From Naematelia aurantialba (Eukaryota; Basidiomycota; Tremellomycetes; Tremellales; Naemateliaceae): DNA of 64,000 nt. Position 1 is the stretch's first letter. Each line of letters starts with the position of its first letter. The notes below the pieces were generated by a model. That model was given only the letters and a program-made list of their open reading frames with translations. It searched no databases and had not been told where the DNA came from. Both the position numbers and the translations under genes were made by a program. Shown piece by piece: positions 44,172 through 56,257 of this stretch. The DNA is taken from positions 1,488,001-1,552,000 of the forward strand of contig JAKFAO010000008.1 of NCBI GenBank assembly GCA_021527695.1, in the 5' to 3' direction.

Positions 44172-44774
44172 TGGTGAAACTGGCAGAGGCAGGAAAGACA
44201 CTGCACCATTTACTGTACCTTACAGTATATATAGTATTTGCCACTCGCACGGGTTCACTGCAACCTGTATATTGGAATTCCTCCCCTATGCAGACAGTGC
44301 TGGGTCACATCAGCAGGTACAGTTAGGGTGCGCTGGGAAGACTGAAACTCAGTCATGCTTGCTTGGACAGAGGTCTTGTCCATTCATCCACAAGAAGTCG
44401 CCAAACTGGGGTTAAATTTGCCACTTACGGGAGATATGTAAGTATCATGTCAGCAGACGAGTGGTAGACAGTGAGTGCAGTACTTCCCTGCACACTGAGG
44501 TAAGGCTGTTCTTAGCACGATGCGCTGCTGGATTGTGCCATAGAGAGTTGAACTTACGGGAAGGGCATATCCAGAATGAACACGAATCCAGCCTTCCAAG
44601 GCAGGACCGTCCGTGTCCCTCCTTTCCGTGCGTCCTCGTCCCTCTTTTGCATGACCCGGCTTCTAGTCCTCAAACGCCATGGTGGTGCCAGTCTATGGTC
44701 ATTAGGCTCATAGCACCAGTGACAGCCAGCCCATTCGACTCAGTCGCACACATATCTGGCGATTCCAACACACA

Positions 44775-45494
44775 ATGTCTGAGACGTATCAGCTTTCAGT
44801 GTTCACAGGAGGGCAGACGCCTCTCACAACGACGGGAGAGACTGAGAGCGGAAGTTTCCAAGGTGCAACGACAATGCCGTCTTCTCTCAGACGGAGCTTC
44901 CCAGCAACCGTTACAAACCTGACGCGGCCAATCCAATCATTTCTGACGCATGCCTTTCGGACGCGAGACCCGTTGCCAGAGATCCCCAGTTGGCGCATGC
45001 GGGAGCTTGCGCGACAGGCGCGAAGTGAAGTAACGGTACCCGTCTCCGTCTACTTGATGTTCCCCGCCGTGGCCTTCATCACGGGCGCCACCGGCACTGG
45101 GTTCGCCCTCTTCAGTCAGTTGGACGGCTTCACTGCTGTTGCAGAGGGCGGTTTCGCTGCGCTGGGATGCTCTGTGGGATATATTGCTTCTGTCTATATG
45201 CTCTGGTGGTCGGCCTACCAGAGTGAATTGCAGAAACTGCACATTGATGAGCTCCCTCGTTGGCGTGACTTGCACAGCAACACCAGCCACACCGTTCCCA
45301 CGACAGTCGATGGCAATACCGCTCAGACGGTGCAAAGGAGTGCGCAAAGCAGTGAGCGAACGAGGCCGCCGAGGCGCCAACGGACCAATTCACGAAGAAC
45401 ATGGCAACCAGGTCCCACGAGTGATGAGGCCGGGCCGTCCCGTCTCGCTGAAGGAGCGGTCCCATATGTCTATCCCCCATGGAATATGTTCTAG
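44775..45494 (+). CDS. Small predicted membrane protein, paralogue of the gene at 43548
   Basis: Family not recognised. A single open exon of 239 residues begins at an ATG (MSETYQLSVF). The N-terminus is Ser/Thr-rich. DPLPEIPSWRMRELARQA precedes two hydrophobic segments (LMFPAVAFITGATGTGFALF and FAALGCSVGYIASVYMLWW), followed by QSELQKLHIDELPRW. The tail of about 75 residues is Arg/Ser/Thr-rich and ends YPPWNMF. Homology with the preceding gene is clear in the juxtamembrane parts. It is the last gene of the array; the next gene is convergent. Confidence 0.65.
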   Translation: MSETYQLSVFTGGQTPLTTTGETESGSFQGATTMPSSLRRSFPATVTNLTRPIQSFLTHAFRTRDPLPEIPSWRMRELARQARSEVTVPVSVYLMFPAVAFITGATGTGFALFSQLDGFTAVAEGGFAALGCSVGYIASVYMLWWSAYQSELQKLHIDELPRWRDLHSNTSHTVPTTVDGNTAQTVQRSAQSSERTRPPRRQRTNSRRTWQPGPTSDEAGPSRLAEGAVPYVYPPWNMF

Positions 45495-45871
45495 CCTCAG
45501 ACTACGAGTTATAGAACCATGCTCAAGGAGTTGTCTGTATCAGCTGTGAGACTGCAGCAACGCTTTGACAATGAATGTAAAGTATGCACGTTGTTGTGAG
45601 AACCGGCACCGCGCCAGAACATAACCTGTTGAGAACCGCTTGCTTCGAGTTATTCATACAGTCATAGACCATCCCGTGTATATGGCATATGCACCTCCCA
45701 CTTCTGCATGTTATGCCAGCGGAAGCACCATAGACATGGTTGCCAATAGCCCCATAATCGTCAAACCCGGGGCCACTGTTCCGACGCGTGACGCTGCACC
45801 GATGTGTGAGGCCGACTGCGTTGCGCCCCCGGACTATCACATTGTTAGCCACTGCCCTCTCCTTATGTGAC

Positions 45872-46722
45872 TCATGAGTCTGAAGCGACACAAGCAGTAA
45901 CAAACTGAGAGAGAATACCGGGGGCGAGATCTGGGGAACCCCAATTACTCACTGAGCTCGAAGTGGGTCCTGAAACATTCGTTCCCATCGTGAGGACATA
46001 AGTCACGACGGGATTCGCGTACTGTGTGAGCCCTGTCCAGACGGTCAAAGACACTGTCTGGTTTGCCGTCCAAGATGTATAGTACGGCCCACTGATGGTC
46101 TTAGTTGCTCGCACGACGCATAATTTCAGCGCTCACGTTGTGGTGGGACTGGCGGTGATTGTTGATGCACCCTTGAGAGCCCGTCCGATGCTAGAGCACC
46201 TCTCGGTGACGTTGTAAAGTATCTCGTTGGCTTGCTTTGCATCGATCAATCCATTCGGGTTGTACGTGTCAAATGGTGAAGGAGCAGTCGGACCGGCCGT
46301 CAAGGACGTGTTGGTGTGGTAGCCGTATGGCCGTTCGTTCCCGTTCGCGACGATGCAGTTGAGACATGCGGACAGCTGGTCATAAATCGTGCTGTTGCAG
46401 AAGCCGGCGTCGCATGCGGCCGGATCGGTCTGGCCACCCGTAGGCAACGTCGTGTTGACAAAGCAAAAGCTGTAGATCTCAGCACTTCTGCCTCAGAGGG
46501 GGGGCGAGGGATGAAAGGAGTCGGGTCAAGCAGGACATACAAGTAGGGCCCTGCCACCTCGAAGCAGCCTTCATCGCATGCCAACGGTATACTAGACTCG
46601 TCTGAGCCGTCTTCGTCCTGCTCACCGCTGGGAAACACCGGCCGGGTCACAGTTGTCAACTGGCTCCTGACCAGCTGTGAGAATGCCAGTGCTGTGGCGA
46701 GGACGCGGGCGACTTTGAGCAT
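45872..46722 (-). CDS. Secreted Cys-containing protein, unknown family
   Basis: Family not recognised. The Met at 46722 begins a signal peptide (MLKVARVLATALAFSQLVRS). The mature part starts QLTTVTRPVF and contains SIPLACDEGCFEVAG. A second exon carries paired cysteines (ACDAGFCNSTIYDQLSACLNC) and ILYNVTERCSSIG. A third is rich in Thr/Ser/Val (TSWTANQTVSLTVWTGL). The last exon, after an intron with donor GTGAGT and acceptor CTCTCAG near 45910, encodes FVTACVASDS and the stop at 45872. Six or more Cys and several N-x-S/T sites suit an extracellular, glycosylated protein. The exact junction near 46110 is uncertain. Confidence 0.6.
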
Positions 46723-47024
46723 GATGAATGGGGAAGTATCGGGGCTCTGAGAGCAGTTCCCCGAGGATCCCCCTCGCCTGTTTATGTATGCATCCTGTCT
46801 CGGCCGTCCGATGCGGGCACATGTGTGGCCGAGCCAGTCAGCCGAACGCGCTTCCAAGCCTTGTGACATGTCTCACTCGCAAGTTTTCCGTGGGGAGGGC
46901 TCCATCGTAGCACTGCATGACGTGACAGGCTAGGATGTGCGGCGAGGAATGCCATCGAAGGTGTCGCGAGCGTGTCCCGAGGCGACTTCCTTGCGGAACA
47001 GCGTCTGCGCCGACCATTACCAAT

Positions 47025-48909
47025 CTACAAGCCTTGCATGACGCCAGTCCCCTCCTCGCCTAGCTCTAGCTCGCCTTCCCCGAGGACCTTCCAGCCGACT
47101 CCACCATCTTTATCCCCGGTCCCACTCATCTTGTGTGCTGGCTCTCTAACCCAAGTCCATCCTTGCTCGTCGTCATCTACCTCGATAGCCCGTCCTGCCA
47201 TGCGCACATCCCTCCACATGCCTCTGAGCCACTCGGAGATGGGCTCCAGCACCCAGCGGGTCTTGCGCGATGTAAAAGGAGACGACGTGAACCAGCCAAG
47301 GTGACCGCCGCTCCCTGAAATGGCGAGATAGACGTGGGATGAGGCGTGAATCTCTTCGAGCGGGAGAGCAGCTGTTCTCAGCCAACGGCGCGATTTGATC
47401 ACTCACAGGCATCTATAATGGGATCGTCAAAAGCGTTGATAGCCAGGGTAGGTCTTCTTCATTAGCCCAGCTCAGACATGCATGGCGTACCTCTTGATAC
47501 CTCCGATGAGGTTCTTGGGGCTGGCCCAGTTGTAGTAATCGTCCGCCCTGGCAAATGGCCACAACCCCACCCCCAGCGGTCCTCCAATCCGCGTCGTCAT
47601 GTATTCATCCACCTGCTTGAGGGTGACCCCATGCTTCTTCTTCAACTCCCTGAGCTGAGGCAGACAGTCTGCCACGGGTGAATCCTCCCCCTCCCAAATC
47701 GCTGGATTCTGATCATAGTGTGAGAAGAAGACGCGCAGGAGGTTCTGGGCCATGGCGCGGGAATACACTGCCGAGGTGAACCAGTGGGTTTCCAGCTTGA
47801 CAGACATGGCTGGTATATCCCAAGGGCATCCGATCACGCAGCCAGACGACAGAAGTGAGAGGGACCCGGTCTCGCCGAGATAGCGCGACAGCACCGATCC
47901 GCCCAAGGAAAAGCCGACACCGTGGAGAGGAGAGTTGGGGTAGACGTGTCGGAGGTAATGGAGCGAGGTTGCCAGGTCGACAGTAGTTCCAGCCGAGTAC
48001 AGACGAGGAGATGTGACGGGAACGCCGGCACCTACATTGGATCAGTATAAAAGCAGTATAGAAGCGTCTGGCTCTGACTGACATCCTCGGAACTACGCAT
48101 GTCAGTAGAATGCCCATGTGTTACTATACTCACGTTTACGACAACAGCTCGGGCTCTGAGGCCACCTTCTGACCGTAGTCGTGTTGCCCAGGCGACGACA
48201 TTGCGGACGTACGATTCGTGCGACCCACCGGTCAAGCCATGACATACGACCAGAGTCGGTGTGTCTGGATCTAATGTGGTGTGATCTACTGGCGCAAAAT
48301 CAAGGCCTCTGAGCGTCTCAGCAACGTTTCGACTGCGCTTGGGTACAATTGAATTCACATTGTTCCACCGTCTGGAGCGCGTAGATATGTTCTTATCTGA
48401 TCAGCGCCAGTACGGAGCTGAGGATTGGCTTTGCCTACCGAGTGTAATGGATTTTGTCGACTTTGCTAAAGTCGCCCACGACAGAGTACATGGTTTGCAG
48501 GTGTCCACTATCGTCCTTTAGCTGCGCCAGGCTCGGTTGGTCTGGAATCGAGGGGAACGCACTTTGGAAGGAGCCAGCTTGGCTTGAAGACGCCCTTCAA
48601 GCTTGGGACGTTGCGTTCCACCCACTCGTTCAGGCCGACCTGCTTTGCCCCGTCTCCCACAGACCCCGGTAGTCTTGGGGTGACTCGTACGATTTGGCGA
48701 GGAAAGTGCGCAAAGCCAAGCATGCCGGATATAGCAAACAGCAGCTGCCAGGGCACTGTGAGAGCGAAGCGAAGATACCCCAGCGGTAAGAAAAAGGACT
48801 GGACGTGGGAGGAAGGAGGAGGACTAGTTGGGTCTGGGAACCGAGCAGAGTCGGACGACGAGTCGGTGTCGCTCGTGGCGTCGACGGGAGGATGGCGCTG
48901 GCGAGTCAT
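47025..48909 (-). CDS. Alpha/beta hydrolase, Eht1/Eeb1/YMR210W (YheT-like) family
   Basis: Lipid-related serine hydrolase. Yeast relatives are medium-chain acyl-CoA:ethanol O-acyltransferases/esterases and a monoacylglycerol lipase. The start at 48909 gives a polar leader and a hydrophobic stretch (GYLRFALTVPWQLLFAISGM). The next exon has HLQTMYSVVGDFSKVD, the family's GHxQT entry. Later exons carry LVVCHGLTGGSHESYVRN (oxyanion strand) and the nucleophile elbow GVGFSLGGSVLSRYLGE. The acid and base are expected in LAINAFDDPIIDA and SGSGGHLGWFTS. The C-terminus is acidic and ends at 47025. Six or more exons are spliced with short introns. All core motifs are present, so the gene looks intact. 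Confidence 0.85.
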
Positions 48910-50207
48910 GCTCTAATCTATGCAGGGAGGAGGGGGGAAGGAGGAAGAGGGAGGGGGGGAGATGATGCGAGTGAGTAATGTATGTCACTCGAAAGGTTTA
49001 TGGGATGCCATGAGAAGAGGATGACAAGGGTGTCAAAAGTCGACGTTTGACTAGTCTACCTGGTTTACTCTTCACACTGTCTGATCCCAATGTCACTGTT
49101 CGTTTCGAATGACGGCGCCCAAGCTGCTGAGCTGGAGATGATGTGAGCAAGTAACGGATGTGGCAACCCTTGCACACACCTGTCGCTGATCAAACAGCCT
49201 CCCCCCCGACAACATGCGCTGCACGTCTCCTCACTCTCCCCTCAAAGTCTGGAAACATGTCCCCGGGGCGAACCAGCCGATCATCATCAACAGGTTGAAC
49301 CTTGACGCCCCCCCGGGCTCTCCTCTCATCCTCCCCATGGTGCTGCTGGCTCCCGGCTGAGCGACACTCCGAGAGAGGAGGCTTTGGTTCGGATCACAGG
49401 AACAGTGCTACAGTGTTCCCGGCCCGCAGTGTCCCCTACCGTTGCCCTTCTCCTGCCTCTTCCCAAGTCTTCTACTCGACGCTCTCGCTGTCCCCCCCCC
49501 CCCCAAAGGACGAGGACTACCGAGCCGATCCTACGCTTCGGTCGTCGTCCTCGGTGTCCCTCGTCGTCAAGACACGTCGGCTCCTCCCTGCTGCGTTTGT
49601 GCGCTAAACCGACGATGCGCCACCACATACTCGGCAAGCGACACTAGCATGATCTTTCATCCAGCTATAGTGTGGTCGTACGGAGTCAAACTGCCAGCCT
49701 GGCGTCACCTGCATCCGTGGTGCTGAGACTAGCGACCGTGACGGGTCCAGCATCGACGACCACCGACGCCTTTGGACGAGCTCGACCCCGTAGGATATCT
49801 AGCTGGGCCAGAAAGGACGGCCTTAGCTCTCTCCTTTGTCGGGTACGTCTCCCATCACCTAGCTGTTCCCACTCTCACTAATATATGCACAAGGTCCGCC
49901 TTTATGGTATTCATTCGGCTCGAGAGACCCGCTACCCAAGGTCCCGTTCCGACTCTTCGAATCACCTCGGTTTGTGACTCGTAGTCGACGTCTGTTCATC
50001 CCTGGCTTGCCCACGCCTCTTGGCGACTTCGCTTGTGACTCTGCCGATCGTGACCACACCCCGCATCTGTACACACTGCATCATTGTTCAACAGGTCAGT
50101 GCTTCCCACAAGTTCACGTGTTCCGAGTGCCCAGAAGTATCGACCGACAGAGCTCAACACTACAGCGTAGTACGACGACAAAGCCGAACGAACGCAGGCT
50201 CAATAAC
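48910..50207. other. Divergent intergenic region, hydrolase / homeodomain gene
   Basis: About 1.3 kb lies between two outward-facing starts. It includes a 13-base C run near 49492-49504 and CT-rich stretches. Frames in 49300-49750 overlap in several phases and show no domain, so I treat them as non-coding. A long 5' leader of the homeodomain gene is likely. Confidence 0.5.
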
Positions 50208-52434
50208 ATGTCGTTCTCGCCATTCCACTACACCCAGAAGACCGACGACAACACACCGATGGTTGTGGACCCCACCCAGTTTGCACTACCTCCTTCCACG
50301 AGCGTGTCACCGAATGACTCCTCATACGGCTTCATGTCTACTGCTTCGACCCCCCTCTTCCCTTCACCAGACGCCACACAAGTGTTGGATAGCGCTGGCG
50401 CAGGGACATGGTCCATTCCTCTGCCCGACGGCGGCGCCTGGGCCATGGACCACCTGCAGAACCCTCCCATGTCAGCACCAGTGCCAGAACATGGCATCAT
50501 GATGCCCCCAACGTCCATGTCGGGTCCCCCCATGTTTTCCATTCCGCAGGACGGCTGGGCCAGCCTGCCCAGCGCCCCGCCTGTCCCTTCTTCCGGCTTT
50601 TCCGGACTCACACCGCTTGACACTCATTTCATGGGCCAGACATCCGTTTTCCCGGTATTTGGGACTCAGTCTCCTTCCGACTATACGATGCCTCCGCAAG
50701 CATCGCCAGAACATAACCCATTGATGCAAGCTCGACCTGGACCTGTGCGACACCACTCTACATCTATGCTCCATTCCCGGCGGCGTAGCAGCACGCTCAT
50801 GACCCTCGCATCGGCCACTTCGCAGAGTCCATCAACACCGCAGTGGTCAGAAATCTCACAGCCTTATCCAACGCCGCAAGTCGATCCCAGCGCGAGCTTC
50901 AATCGTCGGACAAGCATGCCCATATTCCATCACCTGACGAGACGATACCACCCCGCACCGGCCGGTACGCTGATGCCTTCCACTTCCATTGACATCCCAT
51001 ATCTCCAGGAAGACTCACATGTGTCGCCAAGATACCCACAGCACGCCATGCCAGAGGCCAAACCGCCGCGTTTCAAACCGACAAAGGAGCAACTAGAAAT
51101 TCTGATCGCCTCTTATAATATGAACAAGTGCGTCCTCAGAACTCCTTTGTAGGGCTATTCTTACAAGGTAGGAATCCCGATGGCCCTGCGCGTGAGGAGC
51201 TGGCCAAGAGGCTAGGACCCGACATCAAACCGAAGACTCTGCAAATCTGGTTTCAGAATCGGTAGGTCTTTGCCCGCTGTACAGGTAGCTGCTGCACAGT
51301 GCTGACGATGCAAAGGCGGTCAAAGAGCCGAGCAAAGGAACGTGATGCGGCTCTGCCTAAACCATTGAGCTTTCGAGACCGGCCCGATTCACCTCGTCTA
51401 GGCCTTGGCGGTCGTCCGGTCGATATGGAAGCGCTTCGTCTGTTGACTCGTGAGACGGGAGGCAAGTCGCACCTTCTGCCCAAGACCTAGCCTGACTCGG
51501 CTGTAGTCGAACTGACCATATTGCCCATCTCCGTCTTGTCCATCTCGACGTGGACCCGCTTCCTCACGCCAGGCTCTGCCATGCCGGATCTCGCGTGTGC
51601 TTTGTCCTCGACCACTCTGTTGTTCTATGTGCTGCACCAAGGGGAGACTTTCCGCATTGCAATCCCACTTGGGCCGACTAGCATGTACAATCTCATGGCG
51701 GCAAGCAATCTCAATTCGAATGCAGATGCTGTCGCTGTGTGTTTTGACCTCGAAGGCGGAGTGGCGCGTTTTGGGTGTTGGGCGGAGCAAGACGGTTGGC
51801 GGGACGCGGGAGACTTCACGAGCGGCGCAGCTGGGCGAGGAGGTCGAGTCGAGATCACTGGGCAGCGGGCAGTGAGTAAACGCGCTACAGTCACAGGGGT
51901 TCTGATCTTTTGTAGGTACTACTTCCGGCTTTTGGCAGCGTACAGCAGCGGCTCTTATTGGCCGAAAACACAGCTCCGGCAGACACACTGGTCGACCCCA
52001 ACGCTGCCCATCCAAAGTTTGAGCCGGCACTGCCGCTATCAAAGTGGACGTACCCCTCCAACCCTGTCACTGATGGCTTATCTGTTGTGCCACTCTCAGC
52101 CGACCCGCATTCTAGTCTGCAATCTCGCGTGAGAAGCTTTTCAGCCCCGATACAGCCAGGTATGGCCGCGTCCTTACCAGAAGGAAGCGCATCGTTGCTC
52201 TGGGCCGATCTCGGTCTCACTCCACCGCCCACGTCGAACTGGCATGTCGACGGTACCGCAGAGTTGACTCCCAAGTCTGCTGTTCACGACAATCCGGCCT
52301 GGACGGCGGCGACCGGTGCCGGGTATGGTCAGGCGCCCTCAACTGCGACAGATATCGAGCAATCAAGGCCGAGAGGTAGCGGTAGCATGGAGATTCTCCC
52401 CTTTGTTCTCGAGGGGATGAGCCAAGATGGCTAA
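50208..52434 (+). CDS. Homeodomain transcription factor
   Basis: DNA-binding regulator acting in the nucleus. The ATG at 50208 (MSFSPFHYTQ) opens a 300-residue Pro/Ser/Met-rich region. The homeodomain spans three exons. PPRFKPTKEQLEILIASYNM ends exon 1 at 51127. Exon 2 (51172-51261) encodes NPDGPAREELAKRLGPD and LQIWFQNR. Exon 3 begins with the R that precedes SKSRAKERDAAL. WFQNRR of recognition helix 3 is intact. Exon 3 leaves through a GTGAGA donor at about 51450, and the acceptor at 51506 skips an in-frame TAG at 51488, so the apparent stop is intronic. The following exon (ELTILPISVLSISTWTR ...) is a conserved-looking C-terminal region with FDLEGGVARFGCW. The last exon runs to 52434. The position of the homeodomain about 300 residues from the N-terminus is usual for basidiomycete developmental factors. 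Confidence 0.85.
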
Positions 52435-52782
52435 CTCTGGCCCGTGTCATTCATTCATCATCATTTTGCGGTGTCAGGTGTCTTGTCGTGGAGCTCTTGC
52501 CTTGTCCTAGGTGTCCTGGTGTCATCTTGTAGTCTGATAACACATTCAGCTCGAGCAGAATTGATGCATTCAGGTTGATGGGGGGTCGCCAAGTCTTTGT
52601 TAGAGTAAACCGCAGTTTGTCGTTTTATTTACCATTTGGATCGTCTTCCCTTTGTCTTGTTGCCATCTCTGGCTCGCATCCATTCGTGCATCCAATCTCA
52701 CAGCGTTGGCAGAAGCAGGCAGCTGCCCCGGATACCCACTGGCCCAAAGGGCGCGCGGCGACGTGCGTGCTATCCGATACCA

Positions 52783-55700
52783 ATGTCGGTGGATCTCAAC
52801 GACCCTTCCATCGTCAGCGTACGCGACGCCATTGCGACCAAGTCTAATCCAACATCATGGTGCGCTCCTCTCCCTCGCCCTCCCTCGCATCGCAGGGCCC
52901 TGCCATCTCTTAATCCAATTCCTGACGTTCACAGGTTCCTACTGCACTATTTAGACCGATCATCACACTCGCATCTCAAGGTCCTTGCCTCGGGGCCAGA
53001 CCCCGTTCTCGCATCTTTTCGCACCCATCTCGAATCAACCTCTGAACAGGTGTTGTTTGGCTATGGCGAGATAGAGTCCAAGGGACTGGTGTTGGTCTAT
53101 GTCTCGGAAGGCGTGGGGTGAGCCTTGCGTCCCCTCCTCATATTCTGCCCTTTGCTCCCTGCTCTTATCGCAAGAGCCACTCCATCATCCTTGCCCGCTC
53201 GCTCCTTGACCAAATCAAGTGCTGATGCGTGTGTGTATAGGGGAGTACGACGAGGTACGTGAATGCTGTCCAAGTTGCCGATCATTGGCGCCTCCCAGTG
53301 ACAAGGCGAGGATAGAGGAGGCTACGAGCCACCCTCTTGGCTTCACTCAGGAGGGCTGGCGCAGTACACTAGTGACGAGAACGGCGGATGCTCCAGACTG
53401 CGCAGAGCGACGCCGAGCGACAGGAATGGGACAGGATCCGAGTAAGAGTTGCTAACGGTCCGAGGGTAGCTCGTGCAATCGTCCATTCAAGAGCGGTTGC
53501 TTCACTCTTCCCCGTGAGTTTCCTTACCTCTACTCTACACGGAGCACCACTGGATACCCTGGATACCCCGGCAGTGTACTTCCACCGTTCACCTCCTCCC
53601 AAAGAACACTCAGCACCCAGCCATGCCTTCTAACGCACACCAGGACTACTCGGCGCTCGTCACCGTCTCCACACCTGCAGACCTGACCGATGCGTTCGTG
53701 CGCGAGAAGCTCGGCCTCGACCGACCGAGCCGACATCCTACCCACGACTACGTTGCCGAGGGTCATCAATGGGAAGGTCATTATGGTCAAGAACCGATAT
53801 ATCGTTATCCGAACGGTTTCACAAATGAATCCGCTGCAGGCCATGTACAACGACAGGAGCAGCACGAAGCGCCGGCGCCGGCCATCGTTGACGAGCCGGT
53901 CTCACTTGTTGCTCCACCTTCGGCTCCACCAACACCCGCGCCTACTCTCCCAGCACAGTCTGCGGCGTCTCAAGTCGAACAGCCCCTTCCAACGCGCGAC
54001 TCGTCACTCAACACGCCGCCTGGCCCACGCAGGCTGCCCAGACCGCCGACTTCGGCTCCAGTGCTAAGCGCACCTCTGAATGGTCCTCCAGCAAACCCGT
54101 CGCCTCTGCAAACTCAGGCCGTGCCCGTTCAACCGCAGTCTCCATCTCCGACAGTGGCTCTGGCTCCCGCCGCTCATCAGGAGCAGACACACTCAGCCCT
54201 GTCCCCTGTACTTGAAGACTCCAATTCTGTCAACCAGGTTCAGCAACCGAGCACAACGCAATCTGTCTCTTCAACCTCGACTGGCCCGCCTGTGCAGGGT
54301 GTCTCGAACATGTCTAGCACTCGAGCTGTCTCCTCTGCAGACTTCTTTCCTGAACCTCGTGCCCGCAAGCCGTCTCTGACTGCTCGTATAAGCGGTGCTC
54401 TCAAATCGTCCCCTCATTCGCCCAAACAGCCGTCCTCGCCTCCAGCCGCAGGTGCGCCGTCACCAAATAGCCCCGGTACGAGTCGGTTCAAAGGCAGTTC
54501 CTTGTTTGGCAGTTTCGGGAGAGCCAAGCGGGACTCTGCTGGGACACCACCGCATAGCCCCAAGGTTGATGAGTTTGGAAGGGAAGGTAGCGACTCGCCA
54601 CCACCTCCTCCCCCTCCGCCTAAAGACGGCCCGGGCTATCCCAGACAGTCCGAGGGAGCTGGCTTGCTTGGTCACGAGGTTCTCATCGAACAGCCCAAGG
54701 ATTTCCTACCTCCGCACAATGGCCTAACGTACCAGTCCGCTTCTACCTCTGCCAACACGTCGGGACAATCATCCCTGCACCCTGTCATTTCTTACCCGGA
54801 CACGACCCAGAGCTCGTCGCTCTCGCCCTCGCCCTCTGCACGTATGGTACTTACGGAAGCAGCGCAGCGCAGGGTCGCAGAGGAGAACGAAGTGATGGAG
54901 ATCTTTAGGCGCGACCAAGCTCGATTCAACAACGGTCAGCTCAACGGCAGCCAGCGGACCGACGAAGATGAGGACGACGTGAGACTGCCCTACGATGACC
55001 CGAATCATGATCCCGACCTGTCAAATCTGGCAGAAACGAACGATGTCCAACCAAAAGCTTCCACGATGCCTGGCGGGCTGACGGCATTTGGGACACCAGC
55101 CGTCGAATCGAGACAAGAAGAAGTTGGACTTGGTGCCGCCCCGGTACAACCAGACGACATTGTAGATGGTAGCGGGCAACGAGAGATGGAGCCAACAGGG
55201 GGCCGATCATTTGCCGATGACGAAGCATCACGCCAGGCTGCTCGTGACCAAGAAGCGCGAATCGCAGAGGACGAACGCAAACGAGCCGAGGTTGAGCGGG
55301 CGGAGCATGAGAGGATAGAAAACGAAGCTCAAGCCCGTCGTGCTGCTGAGGAGGCGGAACGTCTGCAAATCGAAGAAGAGGCACGCTTGAGGGAAGCAGA
55401 GGCTCAACTCAAGGCGGAGGAGGAAGAGCGAGACCGTCTGCGCGAGGAGGAGCGAGCAAGACAACAGGAAGAGGAGCGGATCCGTCTAGAAGAGGAAGCG
55501 AGGGAGCAAGAGCGCCTGAAAGCTGAAGCGCAAGCAAAATTAGAAGCGGAAGAGCAAGCGAGGGAGACTGAACGTCAGAGGGCCATCGAGGAGGAGCGAC
55601 GCGTAGAAGAGGCCAGGAGGGAGCGGAAGGAGAGTCTGCGGTCCGCGCTAGCGCGTGGAAAAGCCGAGGGGAGCGTGATGTTATCCGGCGTGAGTTGCGA

Positions 55701-56123
55701 AACGAAACCTTGGACGGCCCATCTGATCGTTTCCAGCACGTCACGGCACAGACTGTGCGCAGCATGACTTGGCGCAGGCGATACTTTCAGTTGTTCCCGG
55801 GAGAGGTGCGATTGTTCAAGACCGAATCGGCGAGTGTATTGCATATGGTTTTCGGCGAGAGACTGACAACAAGCAGGACAGCAAGCCAATACAGGTGATT
55901 CACCTCGGACAAGGGAGCAGCGTGAGCCAAACGTACGAGGAGAGTCAAGTACACGGGAGTTTCAAAGTCGTCTCTTCCGGGCCCAATGGCGACGAGGTGC
56001 GTCGACTTTGATTCTTGATTGTGCACGATGGCGCTGATTTGCTCCAAGGAGTTTTTCCTCTTCACTGACACTCCCGAAGACAAGGATGCAGTGTTGGAAG
56101 GCTTGGCCCTGGCTAAACAGTAG
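52783..56123 (+). CDS. ADF-H / coiled-coil / PH domain protein (actin-binding, drebrin-like)
   Basis: Probable link between actin and membrane. Exons 52783-52859 and 52935-53117, a 14-nt exon at 53241-53254 and exon 53470-53513 encode an ADF-homology domain: MSVDLNDPSIVSVRDAI, FLLHYLDRS, VLFGYGEIESKGLVLVYVSE, then GVRR/ARAIVHSRAVASLFP. A large exon from 53644 (DYSALVTVSTPADLTDAFV) continues through a Pro/Ser-rich linker. It then enters a Glu/Arg coiled coil of about 150 residues (55240-55660). The C-terminus is a PH domain (MTWRRRYFQLFPGEVRLFK, then IQVIHLGQGSSVSQTYEESQ and EFFLFTDTPEDKDAV) ending at 56123. The ATG at 53623 lies inside an intron in this model. One junction inside the PH domain (about 55830-55870) is unclear and might use a GC donor. 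Confidence 0.78.
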
Positions 56124-56257
56124 GCAGACCCCGCGTGTGGGCTGTGCAGCCAGAGATTGAGGGCGGAAGGTGGAGCGGGACGCAAGAAGTATCATCAAAC
56201 ATGCATTGTGCATCATCTGTGATCCCAGTTACCAATCCGCGTCCATGACCCCGTTGA

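Noticed and set aside
51488..51490. An in-frame TAG in the homeodomain gene, suggesting a truncated pseudogene
   Set aside because: A good donor at about 51450 and acceptor at 51506 remove it and keep the frame.
53623..53643. Start codon of the long coiled-coil frame
   Set aside because: Splicing 53513 to 53644 joins the ADF-H domain to DYSALVTV in perfect phase, so the ATG falls in the intron.
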